Positions 9,906 to 19,702 of a DNA stretch of 42,585 bases are shown here, one piece after another; positions within the stretch are counted from its first letter, which is position 1; every line of letters begins with the position of its first letter. Location: NCBI GenBank assembly GCA_002457735.1, contig NTKO01000007.1, positions 1 to 42,585 on the forward strand, given 5' to 3'. Both the position numbers and the translations under genes were made by a program. This DNA is from Bacteroidetes bacterium MED-G13. GTDB taxonomy: Bacteria > Bacteroidota > Bacteroidia > Flavobacteriales > Flavobacteriaceae. The notes beneath the pieces are model-generated. The model did no database searches and had not been told where the DNA came from. It was given only the letters and a program-made list of their open reading frames with translations.

Positions 9906-10376
9906 ATGCACATTATAGGTATTGGTCTTCCAAGAACTGGAACTACTAGTCTCGCAAAATTCTTAAGAAATCTTGGTTTTTTAGGTGAAAACTACTGTGT
10001 AATACATGAAAATAAAATAAATGATTCAATTAAAATTTTAAAGAAGAGCTTTCTAATAGATAATTCAGCATATAGAAATTACAAACATAAACTTATTTAT
10101 AGTAAGCCTGAAACTAAATTTATACTTACAACTCGTGATAAAAAATCATGGAAAAAATCTATTAATAGTATGAAAACTAAAAAATTGAATATTCCTAAAG
10201 ACTTACCAGAAATTAGTCTGTATCATAAAGAAGTAATTGAGTTTTTTAAAACTAAAAAATCGATTAATCGATTGCTAGTAATAGACTTATACAATATAAG
10301 CCAGCAAGAAATATTTAGTTTTTTAGAAATAGAAAATCAATTGAAAATAGAATATCCGAAAGAACTAATCAAGTAG
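9906..10376 (+). CDS. Short sulfotransferase-like P-loop protein
   Basis: A 156-residue protein beginning IIGIGLPRTGTTSLAKFL, the 5'-phosphosulfate-binding loop of the sulfotransferase fold. FILTTRDKKSWKKSI in the middle matches the 3'-phosphate-binding strand and helix. Sulfotransferases move sulfuryl groups from PAPS to alcohols or amines. This one is short for the family (usually 200 residues or more), so it may be a compact or reduced form; the acceptor is unknown. It stands alone on the plus strand, very AT- and Lys-rich, and its 3' end overlaps the convergent mdh by 12 bp. I see no clear promoter box. Confidence 0.72.
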   Translation: MHIIGIGLPRTGTTSLAKFLRNLGFLGENYCVIHENKINDSIKILKKSFLIDNSAYRNYKHKLIYSKPETKFILTTRDKKSWKKSINSMKTKKLNIPKDLPEISLYHKEVIEFFKTKKSINRLLVIDLYNISQQEIFSFLEIENQLKIEYPKELIK

Positions 10377-11288
10377 ATTATTGGTTTTTTTAACAGATTC
10401 AGCACTCTGTTTTAAATGGTCATACTCACTATCATCAAGCTCCAATTCAATTATTTTTTCAATACCATTTCTCCCCAGAATAACAGGGACACCAATGCAC
10501 AAGTTAGACAACCCATATTCATTTTCTAACAAAGCTGAGCAGGGGAACATTTTATGTTGATTACAAGCTATGGACTGAACAATCGAACCAACAGCAGCTC
10601 CAGGAGCATACCACGCTGAAGTTCCTAATAGTTTTGTTAGGGTTGCTCCCCCAATTTTGGTTTCTTGTTTTATGTTTTCTAAAGTTTCATCAGAAAGAAA
10701 ATTTGAAATACGAATACTATTTCTAGTTGCTTTTGAAATCAATGGCACCATACCTTTATCACTATGACCACCAATGACAATACCGTCAACATCGCTAATA
10801 GGACATTGCAAGGCTTCAGCTATTCTATATTTAAATCTTGCTGAATCTAATGCTCCACCCATACCAATAATTCTGTTTTTTGATAAACCTGTTTTTTTAT
10901 GAACAAGGTAAGTCATTGAATCCATTGGATTACTAACAACAATTAAAATAGTATCAGGTGAAAAGTGTATCAAATTACTACTTACTTCACTTACAATTTT
11001 TGCATTAATTCCAATTAATTCCTCTCTAGTCATTCCAGGCTTTCGGGGTATACCAGATGTAATTACACAAATATCGCTACCTGACGTTTTGGAGTAATCG
11101 TTGGTTGTCCCAGTGATTTTAGTGTCAAAATTATTTAGAGATGCAGTTTGCATCAAATCCATGGCTTTACCCTCAGCAAAGCCATCTTTTATGTCTAGAA
11201 TTACAACCTCTGAAGCAAAATTTTTAAGTGCTATATACTCAGCGCAACTAGCTCCTACAGCACCAGCGCCAACAACTGATATTTTCAT
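10365..11288 (-). CDS. mdh: Malate dehydrogenase
   Basis: NAD-dependent interconversion of malate and oxaloacetate in the TCA cycle, a partner to the citrate synthase encoded at 23383. The LDH-like type is shown by the dinucleotide fold GAGAVGAS (7-14), NAD-selecting Asp32, substrate arginines in PRKPGMTR (Arg82, Arg88), VVSNPMDSMTYLV, Arg151 in LDSARF and catalytic His175 in GGHSDKGM. Length 307 is normal. It begins 9 nt after gyrB and probably shares its transcript. Confidence 0.95.
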   Translation of the reverse strand: MKISVVGAGAVGASCAEYIALKNFASEVVILDIKDGFAEGKAMDLMQTASLNNFDTKITGTTNDYSKTSGSDICVITSGIPRKPGMTREELIGINAKIVSEVSSNLIHFSPDTILIVVSNPMDSMTYLVHKKTGLSKNRIIGMGGALDSARFKYRIAEALQCPISDVDGIVIGGHSDKGMVPLISKATRNSIRISNFLSDETLENIKQETKIGGATLTKLLGTSAWYAPGAAVGSIVQSIACNQHKMFPCSALLENEYGLSNLCIGVPVILGRNGIEKIIELELDDSEYDHLKQSAESVKKTNNLLD

Positions 11289-11297
11289 ATATTACTT

Positions 11298-13235
<1,938 letters not shown>

Positions 13236-13304
13236 TTATTGAAAAGTTGTTAGTTTGATAGTTGCGTTAATAAAAAAATTAAACAATCATTTTTTACAAC
13301 AAAA

Positions 13305-13312
13305 CAAATATA
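13305..13312 (-). promoter_or_regulatory. -7 box upstream of gyrB
   Basis: TATATTTG on the minus strand lies in the 148-bp gap between asnB and gyrB and predicts a leader of about 65 nt. No good -33 element is seen at 19-21 nt. The rest of the gap is AT-rich with no ORF I can support. Confidence 0.55.
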
Positions 13313-13380
13313 CAAAAAACGAATCCCAACAGGTTAAAAGCAGTTGATTTTTATAGTATAAGTTATTAACAATTTTAAAG

Positions 13381-15051
13381 TTAATTACTACTGTCATAAG
13401 CATCCTCATGAACCTTAGAAATTGCCCTTCCTGAGGGCTCATTTAATGACTTAAAAGCCTCATCCCATTCAAGCGCAATTTTTGTACTACAAGCTACTGA
13501 CGGTTCTTGCGGAACACAGGACGCAGCAGTCTCTGATGGAAAATGCTGAGAGAATAAAGATCTGTAGTAATATTCTTCTTTAGTTGTTGGAGTTTGAAAA
13601 GGAAATCTTGATGAAGCTTCTTTCATATTTTTATCAGAAATTTGATCCTCAACTACTTTTTTTAGGGTATCTATCCAATTGTAACCTACCCCATCACTAA
13701 ATTGCTCCTTCTGTCTCCACACAATTGATTCCGGTAAATAGTCTTCAAAAGCTTTTCTCAAAATCCATTTTTCAATTCTCTCTCCTTTGATCATTTTATC
13801 TTTTGGATTCAAGGACATAGCTACATCCATAAATTCTTTGTCTAAAAAAGGTACTCTTCCTTCAATACCCCAAGCTGCAAGGCTTTTATTTGCACGTAAA
13901 CAATCATACATATGAAGCTTATCTAGTTTTCTAACTGTTTCTTCGTGAAATTCCCTTGGGTTTGGTGCTTTATGAAAATATAAGTAACCTCCAAATATTT
14001 CATCAGCTCCTTCTCCAGATAAAACCATTTTAATTCCCATTGACTTAATTACCCGAGCCATTAAATACATAGGAGTTGAAGCTCTTACGGTAGTTATATC
14101 ATATGTCTCCAGATTATAAACAACATCTTTTATTGCATCCAAACCCTCTTGGATTGTAAATATTATTTCGTGATGAATTGTTCCGATATGATCAGCAACA
14201 AGTTTAGCGGCAGCTAGATCTGGAGATCCCTCAAGGCCAACAGAAAATGAGTGCAACTGAGGCCACCATGCAGGCTGCTTATCATTGGATTCTATTCTCA
14301 TTTCCGAATATTTTTTTGCAACCGCTGATGTAATTGACGAGTCTAGTCCACCAGAAAGTAAAACTCCGTATGGAACATCACTCATTAATTGTCTTCTGAC
14401 TGCTTGTTCCAATGAATCTCTTAATATTTTGATTTCTGATTTTACATTTTTTACTTCATCATATTCTCTCCAATTTCTATCATACCATTTTACATAATCA
14501 TCATTAGAACTTAAAAAATAATGCCCCGGTGGAAATAACTCTATCTTATTACAAACTCCTTCTAACGCTTTGAGCTCTGAGGAAACATAAAAAATTTTGT
14601 CAGAATCCCAACCTATGTACAGTGGAATAATCCCCATATGATCTCGAGCAACAAAATACTCATCATTTGTAGAATCGTAAATGACAAATGCAAATATTCC
14701 ATTCATTTTATCAATAAAATCAGGACCATATTTAGTATACAAGGCTAGTATGACCTCACAATCACTCTTCGTTGAGAATTCATAGTTTGGAAATTCTTTC
14801 CTTAGTTCCTGATGGTTATATATTTCTCCATTAGCAGCTAAAACATATCTATTGTCTTCGCTGTAAAGGGGCTGTTTTCCAGATGATGGATCAACAATTG
14901 ACAACCTCTCGTGAGACAATATTGCATTATCATTTGAAAATATTCCACTCCAATCAGGACCTCTATGTCTTATTTTTTTTGACATTTCCAAGACTTTAGA
15001 TCTTATGTTTTTCTTTGCCTTGGTTTCAAAGGCACATACAATTCCACACAT
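13381..15051 (-). CDS. asnB: Asparagine synthase (glutamine-hydrolysing)
   Basis: Makes asparagine from aspartate, ATP and glutamine. The N-terminal class II glutaminase domain begins MCGIVCAFE with nucleophile Cys2, and has RHRGPDWSGIF and ANGEIYNHQELR. The synthetase domain has the PPi loop LLSGGLDSS at about residue 235 and the SGEGADEIFGGY segment. Length 556 fits AsnB. It is preceded by a 150-bp, almost purely A+T gap and so appears to be transcribed independently of queE. Confidence 0.95.
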   Translation of the reverse strand: MCGIVCAFETKAKKNIRSKVLEMSKKIRHRGPDWSGIFSNDNAILSHERLSIVDPSSGKQPLYSEDNRYVLAANGEIYNHQELRKEFPNYEFSTKSDCEVILALYTKYGPDFIDKMNGIFAFVIYDSTNDEYFVARDHMGIIPLYIGWDSDKIFYVSSELKALEGVCNKIELFPPGHYFLSSNDDYVKWYDRNWREYDEVKNVKSEIKILRDSLEQAVRRQLMSDVPYGVLLSGGLDSSITSAVAKKYSEMRIESNDKQPAWWPQLHSFSVGLEGSPDLAAAKLVADHIGTIHHEIIFTIQEGLDAIKDVVYNLETYDITTVRASTPMYLMARVIKSMGIKMVLSGEGADEIFGGYLYFHKAPNPREFHEETVRKLDKLHMYDCLRANKSLAAWGIEGRVPFLDKEFMDVAMSLNPKDKMIKGERIEKWILRKAFEDYLPESIVWRQKEQFSDGVGYNWIDTLKKVVEDQISDKNMKEASSRFPFQTPTTKEEYYYRSLFSQHFPSETAASCVPQEPSVACSTKIALEWDEAFKSLNEPSGRAISKVHEDAYDSSN

Positions 15052-15201
15052 AGTTTAAATTTTATGTAAAAAAAGTAATATTTATTTAAAATTTAAATAT
15101 AAATTAGTAAATCTATTAATAAAAATAACTTATATATAAATTTTAATACTATATTATAACTTATTTAATATATATATTGTAAAATAATTAAAATTTGTAA
15201 G
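15052..15201. other. Extremely AT-rich spacer before asnB
   Basis: In 15061-15180 I count only eight G or C among 120 bases. There is no ORF. A near-consensus box (TATATTTA on the minus strand, 15094-15101) could serve asnB. The rest looks like an AT-rich promoter or DNA-bending region. Confidence 0.5.
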
Positions 15202-15834
15202 CTATGGAATATCAAGATATTTATGAGTTTGAAGCGATAACTTCCATTTTGGATTCTTTTTTACAAAATCAACCATCAAAGGCATCATTTTTTCTTTTTT
15301 TCCCCACTCAGGCTGCAAATATAAAATTGCTTTTTTATTTACTTTTTTTGCCTCTTCCTCTGCAAAAACAAAATCATGATTATTATAAATTATTATTTTT
15401 AGCTCATCTGCATACTTGTAAGCATCATCAATTGGTAGTTTAGCTTTTTTTGGTGATAAACAAATCCAATCCCAATCTCCGGTTAATGGATGTGATCCTG
15501 AGGTTTCTATATGTATTTTTTTGTTATATTTTTTTAACTCTTTTGTTAGTGGACCCATATTCCACATCAGCGGTTCACCACCGGTAACTATTACACAATC
15601 AGAAAAATCCAAGGATTTTTTTACTATCTCTTTGACTGTAATAATTGGGTGTGCTTTTTCATCCCAACTTTCCTTTACATCACACCAATGACAACCAACA
15701 TCACAACCTCCGGTTCTAATAAAATAAGATGCAGTACCCTTATGATATCCCTCTCCTTGAATGGTATAAAACGCCTCCATAATGGGAAGTGCCTCCCCTT
15801 TATCTAAAAGCAAGTGTGTTTTTTTATCTATCAC
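15202..15834 (-). CDS. queE: 7-carboxy-7-deazaguanine synthase (radical SAM)
   Basis: Radical SAM enzyme that contracts 6-carboxytetrahydropterin to 7-carboxy-7-deazaguanine on the way to preQ0 and queuosine. The cluster motif is CDVGCHWC (Cys44, 48, 51; CX3CX2C), preceded by FYTIQGEGYH and followed by VTGGEPLMW and ETSGSHPL. Length is 210 from GTG at 15834. An ATG at 15780 behind AAAGGGGAGG would give 192 residues, but the residues before it (DKGEALPIM) look like conserved family sequence as I recall it, so I keep the longer form. A -7 box lies only 4 nt before the GTG. Confidence 0.93.
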   Translation of the reverse strand: MIDKKTHLLLDKGEALPIMEAFYTIQGEGYHKGTASYFIRTGGCDVGCHWCDVKESWDEKAHPIITVKEIVKKSLDFSDCVIVTGGEPLMWNMGPLTKELKKYNKKIHIETSGSHPLTGDWDWICLSPKKAKLPIDDAYKYADELKIIIYNNHDFVFAEEEAKKVNKKAILYLQPEWGKKEKMMPLMVDFVKKNPKWKLSLQTHKYLDIP

Positions 15835-15838
15835 AGAA

Positions 15839-15846
15839 CAAATATA
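15839..15846 (-). promoter_or_regulatory. -7 box abutting the queE start
   Basis: TATATTTG on the minus strand ends 4 nt before the proposed GTG start. If it is the real promoter, transcription begins at or next to the start codon, implying a leaderless mRNA or use of the internal ATG at 15780. Confidence 0.5.
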
Positions 15847-15860
15847 AAAATCTTAATATC

Positions 15861-15868
15861 TATATTTA
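15861..15868 (+). promoter_or_regulatory. Near-consensus -7 box upstream of rluF
   Basis: TATATTTA differs from TAnnTTTG at one base and lies 22 nt before the rluF ATG in the 56-bp divergent gap with queE. Confidence 0.35.
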
Positions 15869-15890
15869 CCGACGCAAATAAATATTTCTA

Positions 15891-16589
15891 ATGGCTGTTG
15901 AATTAACTAGAATAAATAAATTTTTGAGTGAAATTGGTTACTGTTCTAGACGTCAAGCAGATGCGCTTATTGAACAAGGCAGAGTTTATGTAAATCGAAA
16001 GTCTGCCAAAATGGGAATGAAAGTTTCAGAGGATGATTTAATCGAAGTTGATGGTGAAAAAATTAATCAATCCAAAAAGAAAAAAATATTTATTGCATTA
16101 AATAAACCCAGGGGTGTTGTGTGTACGACTAATGCTGGAGTTGAGGAAAATAATATTATTGATTTTATAAACTTCTCTGAAAGAGTATTTCCAATCGGAA
16201 GACTTGATAAATCAACCACTGGACTAATACTACTAACAAATGACGGTGAAACCGCAAATAAAATTCTAAAAACTGCTAATAACAATGAAAAAGAATATTT
16301 AGTTAAAGTCAATAGACCAATTCCTGAGTCAATACTAAAAAAAATGAGTGAGGGAGTTCCAATGCTGGGAAAAATCACAAGAAAATGCTCCGTAAAAAAA
16401 GTTAAAACCAATCAATTTAAAATCATATTAACCCAAGGGCTAAATAGACAGATTAGAAGAATGTGCGATCACTTTGGATACAAAGTTGTATCGCTACAAA
16501 GAATTAGAATTATGAATATTAAGCTCGATTTACCGGAGGGTAAATATAGACTTTTAAACGACCAAGAAATCAAAGGATTAAAAAAATAA
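15891..16589 (+). CDS. rluF: 23S rRNA pseudouridine synthase, RluF type
   Basis: An N-terminal S4 RNA-binding domain (about 1-60, INKFLSEIGYCSRRQADALI) is followed by a RsuA/RluB/E/F-class catalytic domain. The catalytic motif is GRLDKSTTG with Asp106, and LNKPRGVVCTT, TLTQG-like ILTQGLNRQIRRM and KVVSLQRIRIMNI are present. The last segments favour RluF (position 2604 of 23S rRNA in E. coli numbering) over RluB or RluE. Length 232 is compact. It leads a three-gene plus-strand run with only 3 nt before the next gene. Confidence 0.85.
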   Translation: MAVELTRINKFLSEIGYCSRRQADALIEQGRVYVNRKSAKMGMKVSEDDLIEVDGEKINQSKKKKIFIALNKPRGVVCTTNAGVEENNIIDFINFSERVFPIGRLDKSTTGLILLTNDGETANKILKTANNNEKEYLVKVNRPIPESILKKMSEGVPMLGKITRKCSVKKVKTNQFKIILTQGLNRQIRRMCDHFGYKVVSLQRIRIMNIKLDLPEGKYRLLNDQEIKGLKK

Positions 16590-16592
16590 ACT

Positions 16593-16889
16593 ATGGCTGA
16601 ATTAATTGAAAAACAAAATTTAAAAAATCAACTAAATAAACTGTCAAATAAATGGAGCATAAATGATAAGTTTTTAATTTGTAAGTATGAATTTAAAAAC
16701 TTCAACGAAGCCCTTTCATTTATGAATAAAGTTGGAGTAAGATGTGAAGAAATGGATCATCATCCGAAGTGGACAAATGTGTACAATAGATTAGATATTG
16801 AGCTTTTCACTCATGACAAAGATGGACTCACAATCAAAGATTTTGATTTAGCCATATTCATGGATGAAGAATTTAAAAAATATGAATAA
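16593..16889 (+). CDS. 4a-hydroxytetrahydrobiopterin (pterin carbinolamine) dehydratase
   Basis: A 98-residue PCD/DCoH-family protein that dehydrates 4a-hydroxytetrahydropterin in pterin recycling. The family pattern is intact: His56-His57-Pro58, Trp60, His74 and Asp83, with the spacing of the catalytic histidines and aspartate of known enzymes. No aromatic amino acid hydroxylase is in the window, so its partner lies elsewhere or it has another pterin-related role. Its last codons overlap the start of the VOC gene by 8 nt. Confidence 0.9.
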   Translation: MAELIEKQNLKNQLNKLSNKWSINDKFLICKYEFKNFNEALSFMNKVGVRCEEMDHHPKWTNVYNRLDIELFTHDKDGLTIKDFDLAIFMDEEFKKYE

Positions 16890-17304
16890 ACTTACACCAT
16901 TTCATTTAGCGATTCCAGTTGATGACATTCCTGTTTGTAGAAAATTCTATCGCGAAGTACTTGGATGTGAAGAAGGCAGAAGCAGTGACCATTGGGTAGA
17001 CTTTAATCTTTTTGGTCATCAGCTTGTTATTCATTACAAAGAAAAACCTCATGATGAAACACATACAAATTCAGTTGATGGTAAAAACGTACCAGTACCT
17101 CATTTTGGAGTTGTTTTAGAATGGGATACATTTCACAAATTTTCTGATGAATTAACAAAGAAAGGAGTAGATTTTATAATTGAACCCTACATACGTTTCA
17201 AGGGAAAAGCAGGAGAGCAGGCAACCATGTTTTTTATGGATCCCTCAAGAAATGCTCTTGAATTTAAATCTTTCAAAAACTTTGATCAAATCTTTGCAAA
17301 ATAA
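16882..17304 (+). CDS. VOC-superfamily (glyoxalase/dioxygenase-like) protein
   Basis: A 140-residue protein with the paired beta-alpha-beta-beta-beta modules of the vicinal oxygen chelate fold. It begins [20 protein letters not shown]. Candidate metal ligands are His8 (FHLAIPV), the His of PHFGVV and the Glu of [22 protein letters not shown] and [15 protein letters not shown] are typical of extradiol-dioxygenase-like members. The substrate is unknown. The ATG at 16882 overlaps the preceding stop; an in-frame ATG at 16864 would overlap more and adds residues the family lacks. Confidence 0.8.
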   Translation: MNKLTPFHLAIPVDDIPVCRKFYREVLGCEEGRSSDHWVDFNLFGHQLVIHYKEKPHDETHTNSVDGKNVPVPHFGVVLEWDTFHKFSDELTKKGVDFIIEPYIRFKGKAGEQATMFFMDPSRNALEFKSFKNFDQIFAK

Positions 17305-17409
17305 TTAATCCCATCCACCAGGTTCTTGTGGCATAGATTGAGCTTGTGCTTTTTTTGGGTTTAAAATTGTAAAAGTACCAATGGCTGTTAATGCAGCATA
17401 TTTCCCCAT
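17305..17409 (-). CDS. Tiny secreted peptide with Tat-like leader; start uncertain
   Basis: From the ATG at 17409 this reads 34 residues: a hydrophobic stretch (YAALTAIGTFTIL), NPKKAQAQ, and the tail SMPQEPGGWD. The frame stays open upstream to 17457 and adds ILNKIGITRKQAIKK, which makes a twin-arginine-like leader (T-R-K-Q-A-I-K) with a possible AQA cleavage site. After cleavage only about 11 residues would remain. No ATG, GTG or TTG opens the longer frame; an ATG at 17461, 2 nt after the folD stop, is out of frame by one base. I do not know a function. It is probably cotranscribed with folD. Confidence 0.5.
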   Translation of the reverse strand: MGKYAALTAIGTFTILNPKKAQAQSMPQEPGGWD

Positions 17410-17463
17410 CTTCTTTATGGCCTGTTTTCTAGTAATTCCAATTTTATTAAGAATAATTCATTG

Positions 17464-18330
17464 TTAACCCCTATATGCTAATAATGTATTTTTTAAAAGC
17501 ATTGCAATTGTCATGGGTCCAACACCACCTGGGACTGGAGTGATATAGCTAGATTTTTTTGAGACATTCTCAAAGTCAACATCACCCACAATTTTATAGC
17601 CTTTTACAGAGCTATCAACTACCCTAGTTATTCCAACATCGATGATCACTGCACCATCTTTAACCATGTCTTCCTTTAGAAAATTTGGAACCCCCAATGC
17701 TGAAATAATGATGTCAGCTTGCCTTGTTAACTCATCAATATTTCTTGTTCTACTATGAGCAAGTGTAACTGTAGAATTCCCAGGATCAGATTTTTGACTC
17801 ATCAAAATACTTATTGGCCTGCCAACAATATCAGAGCGACCAATAACGACTGTATGTTTTCCTGAAGTTTTGACTTTATATCTTTTAAGAAGCTCCATAA
17901 TTCCAAAAGGTGTTGCAGAAATAAAGGTAGGGAGGCTAAGAGACATTTTTCCAAAATTTGTAGGATGAAAACCATCTACATCTTTATCAGCATCAACCGC
18001 CATTAATATTTTTTGGGAATCTATGTGTTTTGGTAAAGGAAGCTGGACAATATAACCATCAATATTCTTATCATTGTTCAACTCATCAACCTTATCCAAA
18101 AGTTCATTTTGAGAAATTGATTCAGGAAGTTTTATTAAAGTAGATTCAAAACCAACTCTTTTACAAGCCCGAACTTTACTGCCAACATATGTCAAACTAG
18201 CTCCATCATCACCAACAATAACCGCCGCTAAATGTGGAGGTCTTAAGCCCTTTGCAACAATATCCTTTACAGATTCTGCAATTTCAGCTTTAATGTCGCT
18301 ACTTGTTTTTTTTCCGTCTAAAATTATCAT
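17464..18330 (-). CDS. folD: Methylenetetrahydrofolate dehydrogenase / cyclohydrolase
   Basis: Bifunctional one-carbon enzyme interconverting 5,10-methylene- and 10-formyl-tetrahydrofolate with NADP. The active-site Tyr48 and Lys52 occur in YVGSK. The signatures [21 protein letters not shown] and [15 protein letters not shown] are intact. Length 288 is normal. Its ATG overlaps the ffh stop as ATGA, indicating translational coupling, and the small-peptide ORF follows its stop. Confidence 0.96.
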   Translation of the reverse strand: MIILDGKKTSSDIKAEIAESVKDIVAKGLRPPHLAAVIVGDDGASLTYVGSKVRACKRVGFESTLIKLPESISQNELLDKVDELNNDKNIDGYIVQLPLPKHIDSQKILMAVDADKDVDGFHPTNFGKMSLSLPTFISATPFGIMELLKRYKVKTSGKHTVVIGRSDIVGRPISILMSQKSDPGNSTVTLAHSRTRNIDELTRQADIIISALGVPNFLKEDMVKDGAVIIDVGITRVVDSSVKGYKIVGDVDFENVSKKSSYITPVPGGVGPMTIAMLLKNTLLAYRG

Positions 18331-19667
18331 CTACCTTTCATGTTTTGCATCATTTGCATCATTCTATCTTTACCCATCCCCTGCATCATCTTCATCATTT
18401 TACTCATTTGGTTAAATTGTTTAATTAACTGATTTATTTCTTCAACTGATCTTCCTGATCCTTTACTAATTCTAGTTTTTCTGGAGTGATCAAGTAAAGA
18501 TGGTAATGCTCTCTCTTTTGGGGTCATAGAATTGATAATTGCCTCAATGGGAATAAAAGAATCATTATTAATTTCTTCATTTGAATTTTTCATCATTTTA
18601 TTTGCCCCTGGGATCATTCCAACCAAATCTTTCATGTCACCCATTTTTTTAATTTGCTGAATTTGACTCATAAAATCATCCAAACCAAACTTATTTTTTG
18701 CAATCTTTTTCTGAATCTTTCTAGCCTGTTCTTGATCAAATTGCTGTTGTGCTCTTTCAACAAGTGAGACAACATCACCCATCCCTAATATTCTGTCTGC
18801 CATCCTACTTGGGTGAAAAACATCCAAAGCATCCATTTTCTCACCGGTTCCAATAAACTTGATTGGCTTATCTACTACACTTTTAATAGATAATGCTGCA
18901 CCACCTCTTGCATCTCCGTCCAATTTTGTTAATACTACTCCGTCAAAATCCAAAACATCATTAAATGTTTTAGCACTATTCACCGCATCTTGACCAGTCA
19001 TTGAATCAACAACAAATAAAATTTCACTTGGTTTGACAGCCTTTTTAATATTTGAAATTTCTTTCATCATTTCATCATCAATTGCCAGTCTACCTGCCGT
19101 ATCTATTATGATTAAATTATATCCTTTTGATTTTCCATGCTTAATACCAGCTTTTGCGATTGCCACTGGGTCTTTATTACCTTCCTCAGAGTATACTTCA
19201 ACATCTAGATCTTTGCCTAAAACATGTAATTGCTCAATGGCAGCAGGCCTGTAAACATCACACGCAACTAGTAGTGGTTTTAAAGATTTTTTCTTTCTCA
19301 GGAGTTTTGCAAGTTTTGCTGAAAAAGTAGTCTTTCCAGAACCCTGCAGCCCAGACATTAAAATTATTGCTGGTTTATGTTTTAAATTTATTTCTGAGGA
19401 TTCTCCACCCATTAATTCTGCCAATTCGTCTTTGACAATTTTTATCATCAATTGACCAGGTTTCAAGTTTGTTAAAACATTTTGACCAATTGCTTTTTCT
19501 TTGACTCGTTGGGTAAAATCCTTTGCGGTTTTAAAGTTAACATCAGCATCAAGAAGTGCTCGTCTGACCTCTTTTAAAGTCTCGGCAACATTAATTTCAG
19601 TAATACTTCCGTGCCCTTTAAGTATTTGTAAGGCTTTTTCTAACTTTTCTCCTAAATTGCTAAACAT
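18327..19667 (-). CDS. ffh: Signal recognition particle protein Ffh (SRP54)
   Basis: GTPase that binds signal sequences of nascent membrane proteins together with the SRP RNA. The NG domain has G1 GLQGSGKT (106-113), [12 protein letters not shown], the DTAGR G3 loop and [10 protein letters not shown]. The methionine-rich M domain ends [17 protein letters not shown]. Length 446 is typical. It lies between argS (36-nt gap) and folD (4-nt overlap). Confidence 0.97.
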   Translation of the reverse strand: MFSNLGEKLEKALQILKGHGSITEINVAETLKEVRRALLDADVNFKTAKDFTQRVKEKAIGQNVLTNLKPGQLMIKIVKDELAELMGGESSEINLKHKPAIILMSGLQGSGKTTFSAKLAKLLRKKKSLKPLLVACDVYRPAAIEQLHVLGKDLDVEVYSEEGNKDPVAIAKAGIKHGKSKGYNLIIIDTAGRLAIDDEMMKEISNIKKAVKPSEILFVVDSMTGQDAVNSAKTFNDVLDFDGVVLTKLDGDARGGAALSIKSVVDKPIKFIGTGEKMDALDVFHPSRMADRILGMGDVVSLVERAQQQFDQEQARKIQKKIAKNKFGLDDFMSQIQQIKKMGDMKDLVGMIPGANKMMKNSNEEINNDSFIPIEAIINSMTPKERALPSLLDHSRKTRISKGSGRSVEEINQLIKQFNQMSKMMKMMQGMGKDRMMQMMQNMKGR

Positions 19668-19702
19668 ATTGTAAAATAAAGAATTTAAAGATCATATTAA
19701 AA

